Positions 52,712 to 62,166 of a stretch of DNA of 64,000 bases are shown here, in pieces (position 1 is the stretch's first letter; each line of letters opens with the position of its first letter). The translations under genes were made by a program, and so were the position numbers. The notes beneath the pieces were generated by a model. The model did not search any database and had not been told where the DNA came from. It saw only the letters and a program-made list of their open reading frames with translations. This DNA is from an uncultured Clostridia bacterium (GTDB taxonomy: Bacteria > Bacillota > Clostridia > Christensenellales > UBA1242), in assembly GCA_944381135.1 (NCBI GenBank), contig CALWJY010000015.1, forward strand, positions 163,453-227,452, in the 5' to 3' direction.

Positions 52712-52894
52712 ATGCAAAAATACAGACCAGGCGAACAAGTGCCATCATCAGGAAACTATGTTGCTTATGACAGAAACGGAAGCAACGGCGGAACTCTTCA
52801 TTTGGAAGAAGGACAGCGTTTCCCAGCAACACAACATGAAGGAAGTTATTATGTTTCTTCAAACGAAAGTGACTATGAATATACGAAAAAGTAA
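52712..52894 (+). CDS. YjzC-like small protein
   Basis: 60 aa: MQKYRPGEQVPSSGNYV, then DRNGSNGGTLHLEEGQRFPATQHEGSYYVSSNESDYEYTKK. The start at 52712 has AAGGAGG 8 bp upstream; the frame is open further upstream without a site. The F/YRPGE...P.SG.Y pattern resembles the YjzC family of small Firmicutes proteins, function unknown. It is a single-gene unit with a terminator before ttcA. Confidence 0.72.
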   Translation: MQKYRPGEQVPSSGNYVAYDRNGSNGGTLHLEEGQRFPATQHEGSYYVSSNESDYEYTKK

Positions 52895-52925
52895 AAAATT
52901 GAATAAAAATCAAAAAATAACAAGA

Positions 52926-52951
52926 AAAGCAGACTTATGTTTGCTTTTTTT
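52926..52951. terminator. Terminator between the YjzC-like gene and ttcA
   Basis: AAAGCAGAC/GTTTGCTTT stem (one G-U pair) around TTAT with a T-run. It would serve the plus-strand gene. Confidence 0.75.
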
Positions 52952-53822
52952 ATTGCTTATCATCTTTGTCATCACATTCTTTTTTATGATTGTAGATTTC
53001 GCAAAAATCAAAATTTTTGTCTTTGACTTTAAGTCCAACAAGCGTGTCCACATTGACATTGTGAATGCTTTTGAAAATGTGTTCGTCAACAGCCGGAATG
53101 GTTTTCTTAAGTTGGTCAATCAGTCTTTTTGTTTCTAATCTTGCAGATGGTGCAATTTCGCTTTCGCCAAGCAAACATTTTTCAGTGAAACGGCAAGCAC
53201 ACTGCAAAAATTTGAGATTGTTGTATGCTTTCCACAAGTTTATGTCATCCTCATGCACACAATAGAGTGGACGGATGAGTTCCATCCCCTCAAAATTTTT
53301 TGAGCGGAGTTTTGGTGGCATTGCCTGAATTTGCGCCCCATACAACATCCCCATCAAAGTGGTCTCAATCACATCATCAAAATGGTGCGCAAGGGCAATT
53401 TTGTTGCATCCTCGCTTTTGTGCCTCGTGATATAGGTATCCGCGCCTCATCCTCGCGCAGAGATAGCACGGAGATTTCTCGACATTTACCACACTGTCAA
53501 AAATGTCTGTTTTAAAAATTTCAAGCGGAATTTCCAAAATTTTTGAATTTTCTTCAATTTGTTCGCGATTTTTTTGATTATATCCCGGGTCCATACACAA
53601 AAAAATCAACTCAAAATTGGTCTTGCTGAATTTTTTGAGAAGTTGCATAAGTTTTGCAAGCAACATGCTGTCCTTTCCGCCCGAAACGCAAACCGCAATT
53701 TTGTCTCCGTCCTGCACAAGTTCATATCGCTTCAACGCAAGGATAAATTTTGTCCAGATTTCTTTTCTGAACCTTTTCATCAAACTTCTTTCAACCATTT
53801 GTGCCTTGCTGAGTTCTTTCAT
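52950..53822 (-). CDS. ttcA: TtcA-like tRNA 2-thiolation protein
   Basis: 290 aa from ATG 53822. ATP-PP loop AVCVSGGKDSMLLAKLM (SGGKDS 47-52), the Cys pair SPCYLCARMRRG (119, 122) and ALAHHFDDVIETTLMGMLYGAQIQAMPP, with a third Cys in LQCACRFTEKCLL: features of TtcA/TilS-superfamily enzymes that thiolate cytidine 32. Firmicutes members may have other tRNA targets. No ribosome binding site; TATTAT lies 7 nt before the ATG. Confidence 0.85.
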   Translation of the reverse strand: MKELSKAQMVERSLMKRFRKEIWTKFILALKRYELVQDGDKIAVCVSGGKDSMLLAKLMQLLKKFSKTNFELIFLCMDPGYNQKNREQIEENSKILEIPLEIFKTDIFDSVVNVEKSPCYLCARMRRGYLYHEAQKRGCNKIALAHHFDDVIETTLMGMLYGAQIQAMPPKLRSKNFEGMELIRPLYCVHEDDINLWKAYNNLKFLQCACRFTEKCLLGESEIAPSARLETKRLIDQLKKTIPAVDEHIFKSIHNVNVDTLVGLKVKDKNFDFCEIYNHKKECDDKDDKQ

Positions 53823-53829
53823 GACATAT

Positions 53830-53858
53830 ATAATACTATTTTTTGAAATAAAAAACAA
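53830..53858 (-). promoter_or_regulatory. Promoter giving a probable leaderless ttcA mRNA
   Basis: TTGTTT, 17 bp, TATTAT (-10, 53830-53835) with 7 nt to ATG 53822 on the minus strand. Confidence 0.55.
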
Positions 53859-53958
53859 TATTTTTAAGTCAGAATTAAAAACAAAAAATCAAAATGATTC
53901 AAAAACAACCAAAATAATTAAAAAAAACAATTCAAGAAAAAAGTTTGCAAATTGTCTT

Positions 53959-54072
53959 TTACAAATCATCTGCATCTTGCACAGGTTCTTCACCATCAAG
54001 CGGTGTGCCTGTGTATGAACCCAATGGGTCGTTTTTGTCAACCATGACACTTTTCTTTTTTCTTCTTTTCAT
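53959..54072 (-). CDS. Small conserved-type protein (37 aa)
   Basis: MKRRKKKSVMVDKNDPLGSYTGTPLDGEEPVQDADDL, a basic head and an acidic tail with the NDPLGSYTGTP pattern that I have the impression of in other Clostridia. The function is unknown. No ribosome binding site is seen; CATAAT lies 6 nt before the ATG. It is too short for standard ORF calling. Confidence 0.7.
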   Translation of the reverse strand: MKRRKKKSVMVDKNDPLGSYTGTPLDGEEPVQDADDL

Positions 54073-54249
54073 AAATTTATTATGTGACAAAAATTAAAAA
54101 CAACTCATCTTTTGTCAAAATTTAAATTTTAATTTAAAAACATTTAATTTTATAAAAAATCAATAAAATTAATAAAAAATGACCAAAAATTAAAGAAAAT
54201 TGGCCATTTTTTGATGTTTTTTATTATTTTTATGTTTTTTGATTAAAAT

Positions 54250-55143
54250 TTATATTTCAATATTTTCTTTTTCAGACTTTGCAGAATTTTCATCACCGCC
54301 AACACCGCCATCGTTGATATATAAAATTCCAAGTGTATGCTCACCGCAATGACTTGAAATTGTAGCTCCCGCATGAGTTTCATAAATCGTTTCAAATCCG
54401 CGTTCTTGCAACGCTTTTTTTGCAGCCTCCACCATTCCGTGTGTTGCTGTTGTGTAGGTGAGAAAAGCAACTTTAAGGTCTGGATTGTTGAATTCTGCAA
54501 GCGTGTCTTTGCAATAATTTGCAACAACCTTATCCATGCTTCCACGATATTTCTTATAAGAGCCCATTTTGCCTTGTTTAACCAAAATTTGAGGTCTGAT
54601 TCTCAAAAGATTTGCCCCAAAATATGCAAGCGCAGAGCATCTTCCACCTTTATATAAATAGTCCAATCTTTCCAGCACAAAACTTGCTTGCACACTTGAA
54701 ACGCGCGCCGAAACTTTTTCGAAAACCTCTTTTGCATCCAAGCCACAGTCAACAAGTTCGCGTGCATAGATTGCAAGAAGCGCAATTCCTGTTGAAAGTG
54801 AAAGTGAGTCCACCACCCACACATTTTTCAATTCTTTTGCTGCATCCATAGCATTTTGGCAAGAACTTGAAATTTGAGAAGAAAGACTGATGTGCACAAC
54901 AGCATCTGCACTCATCAATTGTTCTTTGAAAAATGCAAAATATTGTTCTTTGTTTATGGCTGAAGTTTTTGGCAAAATTTTGTTTTCATCAACAAATTTG
55001 AAAATGTCCATTGGTGAAATTTGCCCGTCCAAAAATTCTTTGTCGCCCAAAATCACCAAAAATGGAACGGTTTTAATCTTATATTTCAACAACAAGTCCT
55101 CTGGCAAATCAATTGTGCTTTCCGCTGTCACAGCAATTTTCAT
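54250..55143 (-). CDS. DegV family fatty acid-binding protein
   Basis: 297 aa from ATG 55143, with GGGAGG upstream. KIAVTAESTIDLPEDLL and TVPFLVILGDKEFLDG start the fold; KTSAINKEQYFAFF and VHISLSSQISSSCQNAMDAA contain the fatty acid-binding Thr/Ser loops, followed by VDSLSLSTGIALLA. FakB proteins of this family present fatty acids to FakA, which is encoded at 4182-5816. Confidence 0.93.
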   Translation of the reverse strand: MKIAVTAESTIDLPEDLLLKYKIKTVPFLVILGDKEFLDGQISPMDIFKFVDENKILPKTSAINKEQYFAFFKEQLMSADAVVHISLSSQISSSCQNAMDAAKELKNVWVVDSLSLSTGIALLAIYARELVDCGLDAKEVFEKVSARVSSVQASFVLERLDYLYKGGRCSALAYFGANLLRIRPQILVKQGKMGSYKKYRGSMDKVVANYCKDTLAEFNNPDLKVAFLTYTTATHGMVEAAKKALQERGFETIYETHAGATISSHCGEHTLGILYINDGGVGGDENSAKSEKENIEI

Positions 55144-55420
55144 GTTCACCTCCCAACTTTTTAATAAACTTAAAATTTTCAACACTTTCCATTTGAAAAG
55201 CGTTTGCAAAACAACTAAACATCTTATAAGATATATTACAACATTTACACGAAAAAATCAAAATAATTTATGAAAAACAATGTCAAAAAAAGAAAAATTC
55301 TCAAAAACGAGAACTTTTCTTGAAATAACATTTTCATATCAAACTTGAATTTAATTATTAGGAAATCAAAAAAAGTAAAATTTACTTTTATTTATTTTTT
55401 GCCAATTTTTGTTTTAAAAT

Positions 55421-56755
55421 TTATTCTTTTTCAATTGTCAGTTTAAAGCAAGTTGGCTCGTCGTCAGTCACTCTCACTTTTTCGCTGACTTCCACGCCGG
55501 CAACCACATAAACTTCATTTCCACTTGCAAGCACAGGGATGAAATCACGCACGCGGACAGGAATTTTCTTGTCAATCAAGAAAGATTTGAGTTTTTTAGT
55601 CCCTCCACCAAACTTTTCAAACACATCGCCGTCTTCACGATATCTCCACCTTGCATCTTTTGGAACTTTGCGTTGGTCGAAATAGAGCGCGCCATCGTTT
55701 TTCATGTTCTCCACTCTGACACGCTTGATGACAACTTTGCCATAGTTTGTTGCATCAAATTCTCCGATTGCAAGAGGTTTGGAAAGTTCTGGTTTTTCAA
55801 CATAATTGTTGACAAAGGTCAGATAGTCATATTCCTTGCTGACAGTCACATCAAAAGGAAGTTTGATTTTTTTGCCATTTTCTGCAAAAGCAAGGTCTTT
55901 AATCATTTCAATATGTTTTCTTTCAATGTCTTTCTTGACGCCAATGATTGCCAAAGAGCGAAAAACAATTCGGCTGTATATGGCACTGCTCAGACCAAAA
56001 TAACTGCAAGGCATTTGCACAATTTTGTCGTCAACAATCAGCGCATTTGTGTCGATGAGAGAATTTATATAGTCATCATCATCACAAACAGCCAAGGCAA
56101 AGTTGTTTATTGCCTCCACTGCATTCGGCCACCTTTTCAAAATGCCTTTCATCACAACATTGCGAAGATAGTTTCGTGCATAGGTTGTGTCAAGATTGCT
56201 TTGGTCTTCAACATAGTCAATTGCATTTGCTGAAGCATATTCTTCAATTTCCTCTTTTGAAACAGGAAGCATTGGACGAATATAAATTCCGTCACGAATT
56301 GGCTCCATTCCGCGTGCACCCGCAAGTCCGCTTCCACGCAAGATGTGCATCAAAATTGTTTCTGCTTGGTCGCTTTGATGATGAGCCAAAGCAACTTTGT
56401 CAACGATATCCTTTTTCACAAGTGCATCAAAAAGCCCATACCTTGCCTCGCGTGCTGCAGTTTCGATGCTGAGTTTGCGCTCTTTTGCAAGTTTTGGAGC
56501 GTCAATGGTGAATTTATAAACTCTCACACCCCAATCTTTGCATTTTTGCAAAACAAAACGCGCCTCATCATCACTTTCTTCTCTTATGCCGTGATTGATA
56601 TGAATGGCAACAACATCAATGTCAAGCTCTTCCTTGTGCGCATTCAGAAAGTGCAAAAGTGACATGCTGTCAATTCCGCCACTGACTCCAACGCCCACAA
56701 CTTCGCCCGCTTTGATGAGTTTATTTTTTTTGATGAAATCCAAAATTTTTTCCAT
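55421..56755 (-). CDS. tilS: tRNA(Ile)-lysidine synthetase
   Basis: Adds lysine to C34 of tRNA-Ile(CAU). 444 aa from ATG 56755 with GAGG upstream. ATP-PP loop VGVSGGIDSMSLLHFL at residues 22-37; HINHGIREESDDEARFV, ALAHHQSDQAETILMHILRGSGLAGARGM (split) and PLLPVSKEEI-like PMLPVSKEEIEEYA are present, and the C-terminal TilS domain is intact. It follows spoIIE, as in the conserved spoIIE-tilS-hprT order. Confidence 0.95.
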   Translation of the reverse strand: MEKILDFIKKNKLIKAGEVVGVGVSGGIDSMSLLHFLNAHKEELDIDVVAIHINHGIREESDDEARFVLQKCKDWGVRVYKFTIDAPKLAKERKLSIETAAREARYGLFDALVKKDIVDKVALAHHQSDQAETILMHILRGSGLAGARGMEPIRDGIYIRPMLPVSKEEIEEYASANAIDYVEDQSNLDTTYARNYLRNVVMKGILKRWPNAVEAINNFALAVCDDDDYINSLIDTNALIVDDKIVQMPCSYFGLSSAIYSRIVFRSLAIIGVKKDIERKHIEMIKDLAFAENGKKIKLPFDVTVSKEYDYLTFVNNYVEKPELSKPLAIGEFDATNYGKVVIKRVRVENMKNDGALYFDQRKVPKDARWRYREDGDVFEKFGGGTKKLKSFLIDKKIPVRVRDFIPVLASGNEVYVVAGVEVSEKVRVTDDEPTCFKLTIEKE

Positions 56756-56943
56756 TGCAACCTCTTCTTCTGCTTTTAGTATACAACATAAATAAAACAA
56801 AAACAATATCTTTTTTCAAAAAAAGCAGGATTTTTTTCGAAATTTTGCTAAATTTTTATAAAAAATTTGCATTTATCTTGAAATTTTGAAAATTTAATTT
56901 TTTCTCTTGCTTAAATTGGCAGAAATTTTATCACTGTGCAAAT

Positions 56944-59238
56944 TCAAAAATTCAAGATTTTCACAACAATCACTGTCATGTCATCAACAGCATAACCGTT
57001 GTTGCAAGCAAGGGCACGCTCCAAAAGTTCGTCCGCAAACTCTTGTGGATTTTTTGTTTTGATTGATTTGATGCAGTCCTGAAGTTCCTCATCATTTTCG
57101 AAACTGTCTGAAATTCCGTCAGAAAACAAAATGATGAAATCTTTAACCGAAATCACATTTTTTTTGACATATGGGTTCGCATCTTCGACAATTCCCATTG
57201 GAAGCGAACCTGTTTCGATGGTTTTGCACTCATCCTCATTCAAAATGTAAGACTTCGGTGATGCCATTTTGATGAAATCGACAAGCCCATTTTTCTCATC
57301 CACAATGCAAATGTCAAGTGCGCTGAAAATTTCTTCTTTGTGAAGTGAAAGCAGTTTGTTGATTGTGGACAAAATCAAATCGTTGTCAAAACCCGCCTTA
57401 TAGAAATTTTCAACAAGAGAAATGGAAAGTTCGCTTGCACGCTCAGCTTTCTCTCCGCTTCCCATGCCATCACTTATTGCAAACATAATTTTGTCGTCGT
57501 CAAGTTTGACAATGCTGTAGGTGTCACCGCTCACATTTGAGCCATTCTTCGTGCGCTGGCTGACGCCAAAAAGACAATCATATTTTGGTGCTGTTTTCAA
57601 ATTGACAACCATATATCCCGGGCGCGTGGAAGCATAGGTGTCCGTCACCGCCATTTTGCAAGCGCAAACTTTGCTGACAACATCTTCAATTCGAGGTTTT
57701 TCGCTGTCCTCATTTCGCACAACCACAGAGGCTGCAATTGTCCAAACATCCTTTTCAAACACCACCACATCAATGCAAATGATGTTATGATAGGTAAATT
57801 CATCCAGAATTTTGTTTTCTTTTGTGGTGTCAAACGAGATGTTTGCTTCCATTTCTTTGCAAAGTCCGCTCATGATTTTTGAAACTCCAAGCAGTTGTTC
57901 AGCAATGATGAGTTTGCTGGTGTCAACATCTTTTGTCATGCTGATGTATTTTTTATATTGCGCCGTCAAGGTGTTGATTGAACCCAAAATTGATGCCGTC
58001 TGTTTGCAACGCGAAGTGAGATAGGACGGAATGTCAAGAAGTGTCACCTTTCCTTTTTCATATGAAATCTTAATCAGTTGGTCGAAAACCTGTTTTGTGC
58101 TGTCAGCAAATGTGCGATGGCAGTGGTTGCGTTCTGGGCAATATGAACAAATTTTGTCCATGATTTCTTCTTCCAAAACCTGCTGAACATCCTCAAAAGA
58201 CATGGTTGACTTCATCGTTTTGCGATAAATCATGTTCATTTCATTGAAAACTTCCGACAAATTTCCAAGTTGATGTTGCAAAATTTGACGATTGCGATTG
58301 GCAACATTTTTCATGGCAAGACGGTCTTTTGACAGATTGAAAATGACAGCAATTTCGCCACAGAGGCTTTTTGGCAAGAGCAAGAAAAGAAGAGAAGAAA
58401 TCAAAACCGGCAAAATTTCAATTATACCAAATGAGGTGTAAAGTTGAAAATAGAAGCCAATGATGACCTCCACACAAATCAGAGAAATCACCATGAAAAC
58501 GCGTTGCCTCTTTTTGAACAAAAGCATTGCAAGCGCCCAAATGATGAAAGGCGCAATGAAAAGTGGATTGTTTGTGGCAATCAGTGCCCCAATTCCGCCA
58601 ATTGAAGCCACCAAAATGGTGAGAAGTGGTGTGGAACAAAATGCAAACAAAAGCAGAACAAAACTCATAAAAAGTTTCAAAAAACTGAAAATTTGGATGT
58701 TTAAAATGGAAAGTCCGCCACAAATTGTCGCAATTATGGAAAAGAGCGAGACAATCTCCAAAATTGTCAATTTGTTTGTGAAACCACGAATGATGATTGC
58801 CTCAAACACATTCATGCATGCAAACATAAACAAAACGCCAAGCACAACACTGACAAATGGAAGCACCCAAAACTGCCCACCCAAAATGTCAAAAACAATG
58901 TTTGCTGTTTGACTTAAAATGGAAAAAAGCGCAAACTCCCATTTTTTCATGTTCTTTTTGCACAAAATATGGATGAAATATGGCACAATCAAGCAAAAAA
59001 CCGTCACCAAAATGCAAATTGCAAATTCCAAAGTTGGCTGAAAAATCACACCTGCAACTATGTATGCCGGAACAAGCAACCACACTTTTTGGTTTGCCCA
59101 ACAAAGCGCAAACAACATGCCAAATGCAAATGGAAAGATGACCATATTCACACTTGAATTGAAAAGCACAAAAAACAGCGCCAAAAACACGACAAATTGC
59201 ATGGCAAAAAACAAATATTTATTGATTTTTATGTTCAT
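56944..59238 (-). CDS. spoIIE: Stage II sporulation protein E (SpoIIE phosphatase)
   Basis: 764 aa. The first ~300 residues hold about ten membrane segments, then a regulatory linker with Cys-rich CSYCPERNHCHRTF, and the PP2C phosphatase (FAISDGMGSGEKAERASELSISLVENFY; IVKIILFSDGISDSFENDEELQD split) that dephosphorylates SpoIIAA and so activates SigF in the forespore. Start ATG 59238. It is directly upstream of tilS with only ~190 bp between. Confidence 0.97.
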   Translation of the reverse strand: MNIKINKYLFFAMQFVVFLALFFVLFNSSVNMVIFPFAFGMLFALCWANQKVWLLVPAYIVAGVIFQPTLEFAICILVTVFCLIVPYFIHILCKKNMKKWEFALFSILSQTANIVFDILGGQFWVLPFVSVVLGVLFMFACMNVFEAIIIRGFTNKLTILEIVSLFSIIATICGGLSILNIQIFSFLKLFMSFVLLLFAFCSTPLLTILVASIGGIGALIATNNPLFIAPFIIWALAMLLFKKRQRVFMVISLICVEVIIGFYFQLYTSFGIIEILPVLISSLLFLLLPKSLCGEIAVIFNLSKDRLAMKNVANRNRQILQHQLGNLSEVFNEMNMIYRKTMKSTMSFEDVQQVLEEEIMDKICSYCPERNHCHRTFADSTKQVFDQLIKISYEKGKVTLLDIPSYLTSRCKQTASILGSINTLTAQYKKYISMTKDVDTSKLIIAEQLLGVSKIMSGLCKEMEANISFDTTKENKILDEFTYHNIICIDVVVFEKDVWTIAASVVVRNEDSEKPRIEDVVSKVCACKMAVTDTYASTRPGYMVVNLKTAPKYDCLFGVSQRTKNGSNVSGDTYSIVKLDDDKIMFAISDGMGSGEKAERASELSISLVENFYKAGFDNDLILSTINKLLSLHKEEIFSALDICIVDEKNGLVDFIKMASPKSYILNEDECKTIETGSLPMGIVEDANPYVKKNVISVKDFIILFSDGISDSFENDEELQDCIKSIKTKNPQEFADELLERALACNNGYAVDDMTVIVVKILNF

Positions 59239-59466
59239 CAAAACACCTCTGCTTTGATTTTAATTCAAACACAACTTGGCAAAAAGTGTTTTGCGCGTGA
59301 AAAAGTGCACATTTTGTCGTTGTTTGGCAAATTTAAAAAAAGATAAAAAATTTGCACTACATAGTTCAAATTTCTGTCATTCAAAAGGATGTTTTTTTTG
59401 TTTTTTTCAAATTTCCCAATTTTTTTTCAAAGAATGTTTTGAAACATTTAATGTCAAAAATTTTAA

Positions 59467-59496
59467 TAAAAAAACACTTAGGAAACCCTAAGCGTT
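59467..59496 (-). terminator. Terminator after the 59514 gene
   Basis: AACGCTTAGG/CCTAAGTGTT (one G-U pair) around 4 nt on the minus strand, then T-run. The rest of 59242-59466, upstream of spoIIE, shows nothing recognisable. Confidence 0.7.
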
Positions 59497-59513
59497 TTCA
59501 ATTTTGCTCACAT

Positions 59514-59849
59514 TTATGCAATCACAAGTGGAACAATGATTCCGGCAATGACAATCAAAAGGCAGATGAAATAGAGCACTTTCCAAACTGCTGGCTTTGG
59601 TCTGACATAGCGCCAAGCCAAGATTGCGATGAGAACAATCATACATGCCATTGCAACATTTTGAAGTGCATTAACAACTGTTGCATTCACTTTGCATGCA
59701 CTTAAAATCAAAGCAACGGCATAGAGAATTGTCACTGCAACAATAAGCCAAAATGAAATCTTGTTCAAACTCCAACCACTTCTTCTTGAAGAGCTTGAAG
59801 AACTTGATTTTGAAGATGATTTTGAACTTGAAGTCTTTTTCGTAGCCAT
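59514..59849 (-). CDS. Small membrane protein with Ser-rich N-terminus
   Basis: 111 aa from ATG 59849 (GGGAGGGAG upstream). Residues 1-25 are Lys/Ser-rich low complexity, then three membrane spans (KISFWLIVAVTILYAVALIL; NALQNVAMACMIVLIAILAW; WKVLYFICLLIVIAGIIVPLVIA split). No family is recognised. Function unknown. Confidence 0.75.
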   Translation of the reverse strand: MATKKTSSSKSSSKSSSSSSSRRSGWSLNKISFWLIVAVTILYAVALILSACKVNATVVNALQNVAMACMIVLIAILAWRYVRPKPAVWKVLYFICLLIVIAGIIVPLVIA

Positions 59850-59989
59850 AACTCCCTCCCATAAATTTATTTTACATTCCAATTATACAAAAAAGAGAAA
59901 ATATAGTCAAATTTTTGATAAAAATAAATTAAAAACTTTTAAATTTTTGCTTTTGTTCACTTTTTCTGTTTAATTAAAGCAAAATCGGT

Positions 59990-60430
59990 TTTGACATTTG
60001 AGTGTCAATGACACTTCTCTTTCTTTAAACTTAACTTTCATAGTAAGATTGGAATATCCCCACCCCGTCACCCTGCATAGCAAGATTTATAAATATTTCG
60101 TCACCTAAGCGTAGTCATATAGAATGCGTCACGGACGCCGTCACCCTGAGCTAAGCCCGTTGGGTCTCAACCACTTGAAAGAGATTCTTCGACACGACTT
60201 TTGAAAAAGCTGTTTTCTTGTTTGATTTAATCTCAAAAGTCGGCTCAGAATGACAAAAGAGAGTTAAATTGTTGAATAAAATCAGAAAGCGTCGCGGACG
60301 CCTCAGAATGACGAAGGTGAAAAGTATCATCAGCAAAAGTCAATAGAAAGCGGCTTTGCCACCTCAGAATGACGCATAGAGGATGAAAATAAATAAAAAG
60401 CATCACTGATGCCAGCGTCACCACTGTCAT
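59990..60430. repeat. Dispersed repeat cluster
   Basis: A ~75-bp element at 60180-60254 (GAGATTCTTCGACACGACTTTTGA ... TCAAAAGTCGGCTCAGAATGAC split) is the reverse-orientation relative of 24565-24641, with its own inner ACTTTTGA/TCAAAAGT stem. Fragments CTCAGAATGAC occur at 60302 and 60363, each preceded by a small palindrome (GCGTCGCGGACGC 60288, GGCTTTGCCACC 60351), plus GCGTCACGGACGC at 60127 and GCATCACTGATGC at 60400. No gene is seen in 59883-60436. Confidence 0.85.
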
Positions 60431-60436
60431 CAAAGT

Positions 60437-61129
60437 TTATTCATAATTGAAATAGGTCAAAATTCCACAAAAAAGTTGATAACAAAAATTTTGCATATAG
60501 TCCGCATCTTGAAGCATTATCTCCTCTTCCGGATTGGAAAGAAACCCGCATTCAACCAAAATTGCAGGATTTTCTGTGCAGTTGAGAACATAGAAATCTC
60601 CAGCTTTTGCAGTCAACTTGGCATATTCAACATTTTTATGCAAACTTGTCTGCACACTGCCAGCCAAACTCTCTCCACTTGCAGAACCTTCGGCATAATA
60701 CACCTGTGCCCCGCGCGCCTCAGAAGATGGAAAGCTGTTCATGTGAATGCTGACAACAAGGTCGGCATTACTGTCACAAATGATTTGCCTGCGCTTTTCC
60801 ATCTCGCTTCTTTTCTTGTTTGAAGCAGTTGGAGAATAGAGCCCGTTCATGTCAGAACGCGTCAACACCACCTTATAGCCATAACTTTCGCAAATGTTTC
60901 TCAGCGTCAAGGCATATTCCAAATTGAGATAACTTTCCGTCACTTCACTCTGCTTGCCCACTGCCCCGCCGTCCTTTCCGCCGTGCCCCGCGTCAATCAC
61001 AATGGTGTGCACCGCCACCGGTCTGAATGCCGGAGCAATGGCAGTGAAATAAACCACCACTCCTGCCACGCACAACAAAACACACAGAACAATCACAACT
61101 GCCCGTTTTCTCAATGTCAAAACTTTCAT
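60437..61129 (-). CDS. cwlD: N-acetylmuramoyl-L-alanine amidase CwlD
   Basis: Amidase_3 enzyme that works with PdaA to make muramic-delta-lactam in spore cortex. 230 aa: a signal-anchor (VIVLCVLLCVAGVVVYFTAIA), then VIDAGHGGKDGGAVGK (Zn His), ESYLNLEYALTLRNICESYGYKVVLTRSDM, SIHMNSF (Zn His) and AILVECGFLSNPEEE (catalytic Glu). ATG 61129 has no clear Shine-Dalgarno; TAAAAT lies 5 nt upstream, so it may be leaderless too, less clearly than others. Confidence 0.95.
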   Translation of the reverse strand: MKVLTLRKRAVVIVLCVLLCVAGVVVYFTAIAPAFRPVAVHTIVIDAGHGGKDGGAVGKQSEVTESYLNLEYALTLRNICESYGYKVVLTRSDMNGLYSPTASNKKRSEMEKRRQIICDSNADLVVSIHMNSFPSSEARGAQVYYAEGSASGESLAGSVQTSLHKNVEYAKLTAKAGDFYVLNCTENPAILVECGFLSNPEEEIMLQDADYMQNFCYQLFCGILTYFNYE

Positions 61130-61251
61130 AGAATATTTTATTTAACTCATTTTAGTTTCATAACAAATTTTTCAATATCCCCAATCAACCAACAAAAATT
61201 CCCTCGATTTAGTCTCCCCAAGTTCATTTTCACAAACTCCTCCATCGAAAA

Positions 61252-61276
61252 AATCATAAACAAAATGTTTATGATT
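61252..61276 (-). terminator. Terminator after the CPCC gene
   Basis: AATCATAAACA/TGTTTATGATT (11 bp) around AAA, with a T-run on the minus strand. Confidence 0.8.
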
Positions 61277-61283
61277 TAAAATT

Positions 61284-61559
61284 TTAATCAGTGATATCAA
61301 CTTTATAATTCTTAGCTTTTTTTATTGCATAAAATTTATCACTCTGCAAATTGGATAAGATTTCTTCTTTATTTTCTTTCCAAAATTTTTTATATTGGTT
61401 TAAACTCAATTTGTTTGCGCCACCCGTATAATCAGGATCATCATTTTGAACACCATCATCTTCCCAACCGCAAAAAACACAAACTTCATGCATTCTTTCA
61501 ATGTCTCCCATTCCACAAACTTTGCACTTGTGAGGAGAAAAATCTTTTTCCATTTTCAT
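61284..61559 (-). CDS. CPCC family cysteine-rich protein
   Basis: 91 aa from ATG 61559 with AAGGAGTG upstream. HKCKVCGMGDIERMHEVCVFCGWEDDGVQNDDPDYTGGANKLSLNQYKKF matches the CPCC domain (Cys pairs, then WEDDGVQNDDPDY). Members occur often near toxin/immunity genes; function unknown. Confidence 0.88.
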   Translation of the reverse strand: MKMEKDFSPHKCKVCGMGDIERMHEVCVFCGWEDDGVQNDDPDYTGGANKLSLNQYKKFWKENKEEILSNLQSDKFYAIKKAKNYKVDITD

Positions 61560-61766
61560 TTTACACTCCTTATTGTCCAAAATTTCGCAAATTCACTTGG
61601 TCCATTTTCCATTATATCATTTTTTTCTTTTTTTTACGAAAATCTCGACTTTTAATAAAAAAGTTTGCAAAGGACTCTCTCAACAAACCTTTTATATTTT
61701 TAAAATCTTAATTTTAACACCTTGACAAGCGTTCTATTATATTAAATAATTAAAAGGAGTTCAATT

Positions 61767-62120
61767 ATGACAGATTTAGAAAAAATGCTTTACGACAAGT
61801 TTTGTTTTTCTGATTTCTGCAGAAGCAGGAATCAATTAGCGTGGCAACACACCGATGATTATGAAACAGATTCAGTTCAACAAAAATTTAAACAATTGAT
61901 GCTTGAAATCAAAAATGAAGAAAACAAGACAATTGCAAACTTATTTTCCCTCGTGAAGAACAGTGAAAATCAGCAAATGGCTTTGACAAAATGCATAGAG
62001 AAATGGTCGAGGAAACACAAAAGCAGTTTGAGCTATAACCTTGTTGAAAACAGAATTGACCCTGCAAGCACAACGATTTTGTTTAATTTCCATTCACTGT
62101 TGTTGTTTGTTTTCCATTGA
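61767..62120 (+). CDS. Unrecognised 117-aa protein
   Basis: Soluble for most of its length: DLEKMLYDKFCFSDFCRSRNQLAWQHTDDYETDSVQQKFKQLML, then FSLVKNSENQQMALTKCIEKWSRK. The last ~20 residues (STTILFNFHSLLLFVFH) turn hydrophobic and the stop overlaps the promoter of the next gene, so the C-terminus might be extended or worn. GGAG precedes the ATG; TTGACA-N17-AATAAT lies upstream. No family recognised. Confidence 0.6.
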   Translation: MTDLEKMLYDKFCFSDFCRSRNQLAWQHTDDYETDSVQQKFKQLMLEIKNEENKTIANLFSLVKNSENQQMALTKCIEKWSRKHKSSLSYNLVENRIDPASTTILFNFHSLLLFVFH

Positions 62121-62143
62121 CATATGATTTTATGAATGCTATA
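62115..62143 (+). promoter_or_regulatory. Consensus promoter of the 62167 gene
   Basis: TTGACA (62115-62120), 17 bp, TATAAT (62138-62143): a full consensus SigA promoter. GGAGG and ATG 62167 follow. The -35 overlaps the preceding stop codon. Confidence 0.85.
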
Positions 62144-62166
62144 ATTAAAAAAGGAGGACGGAAAAT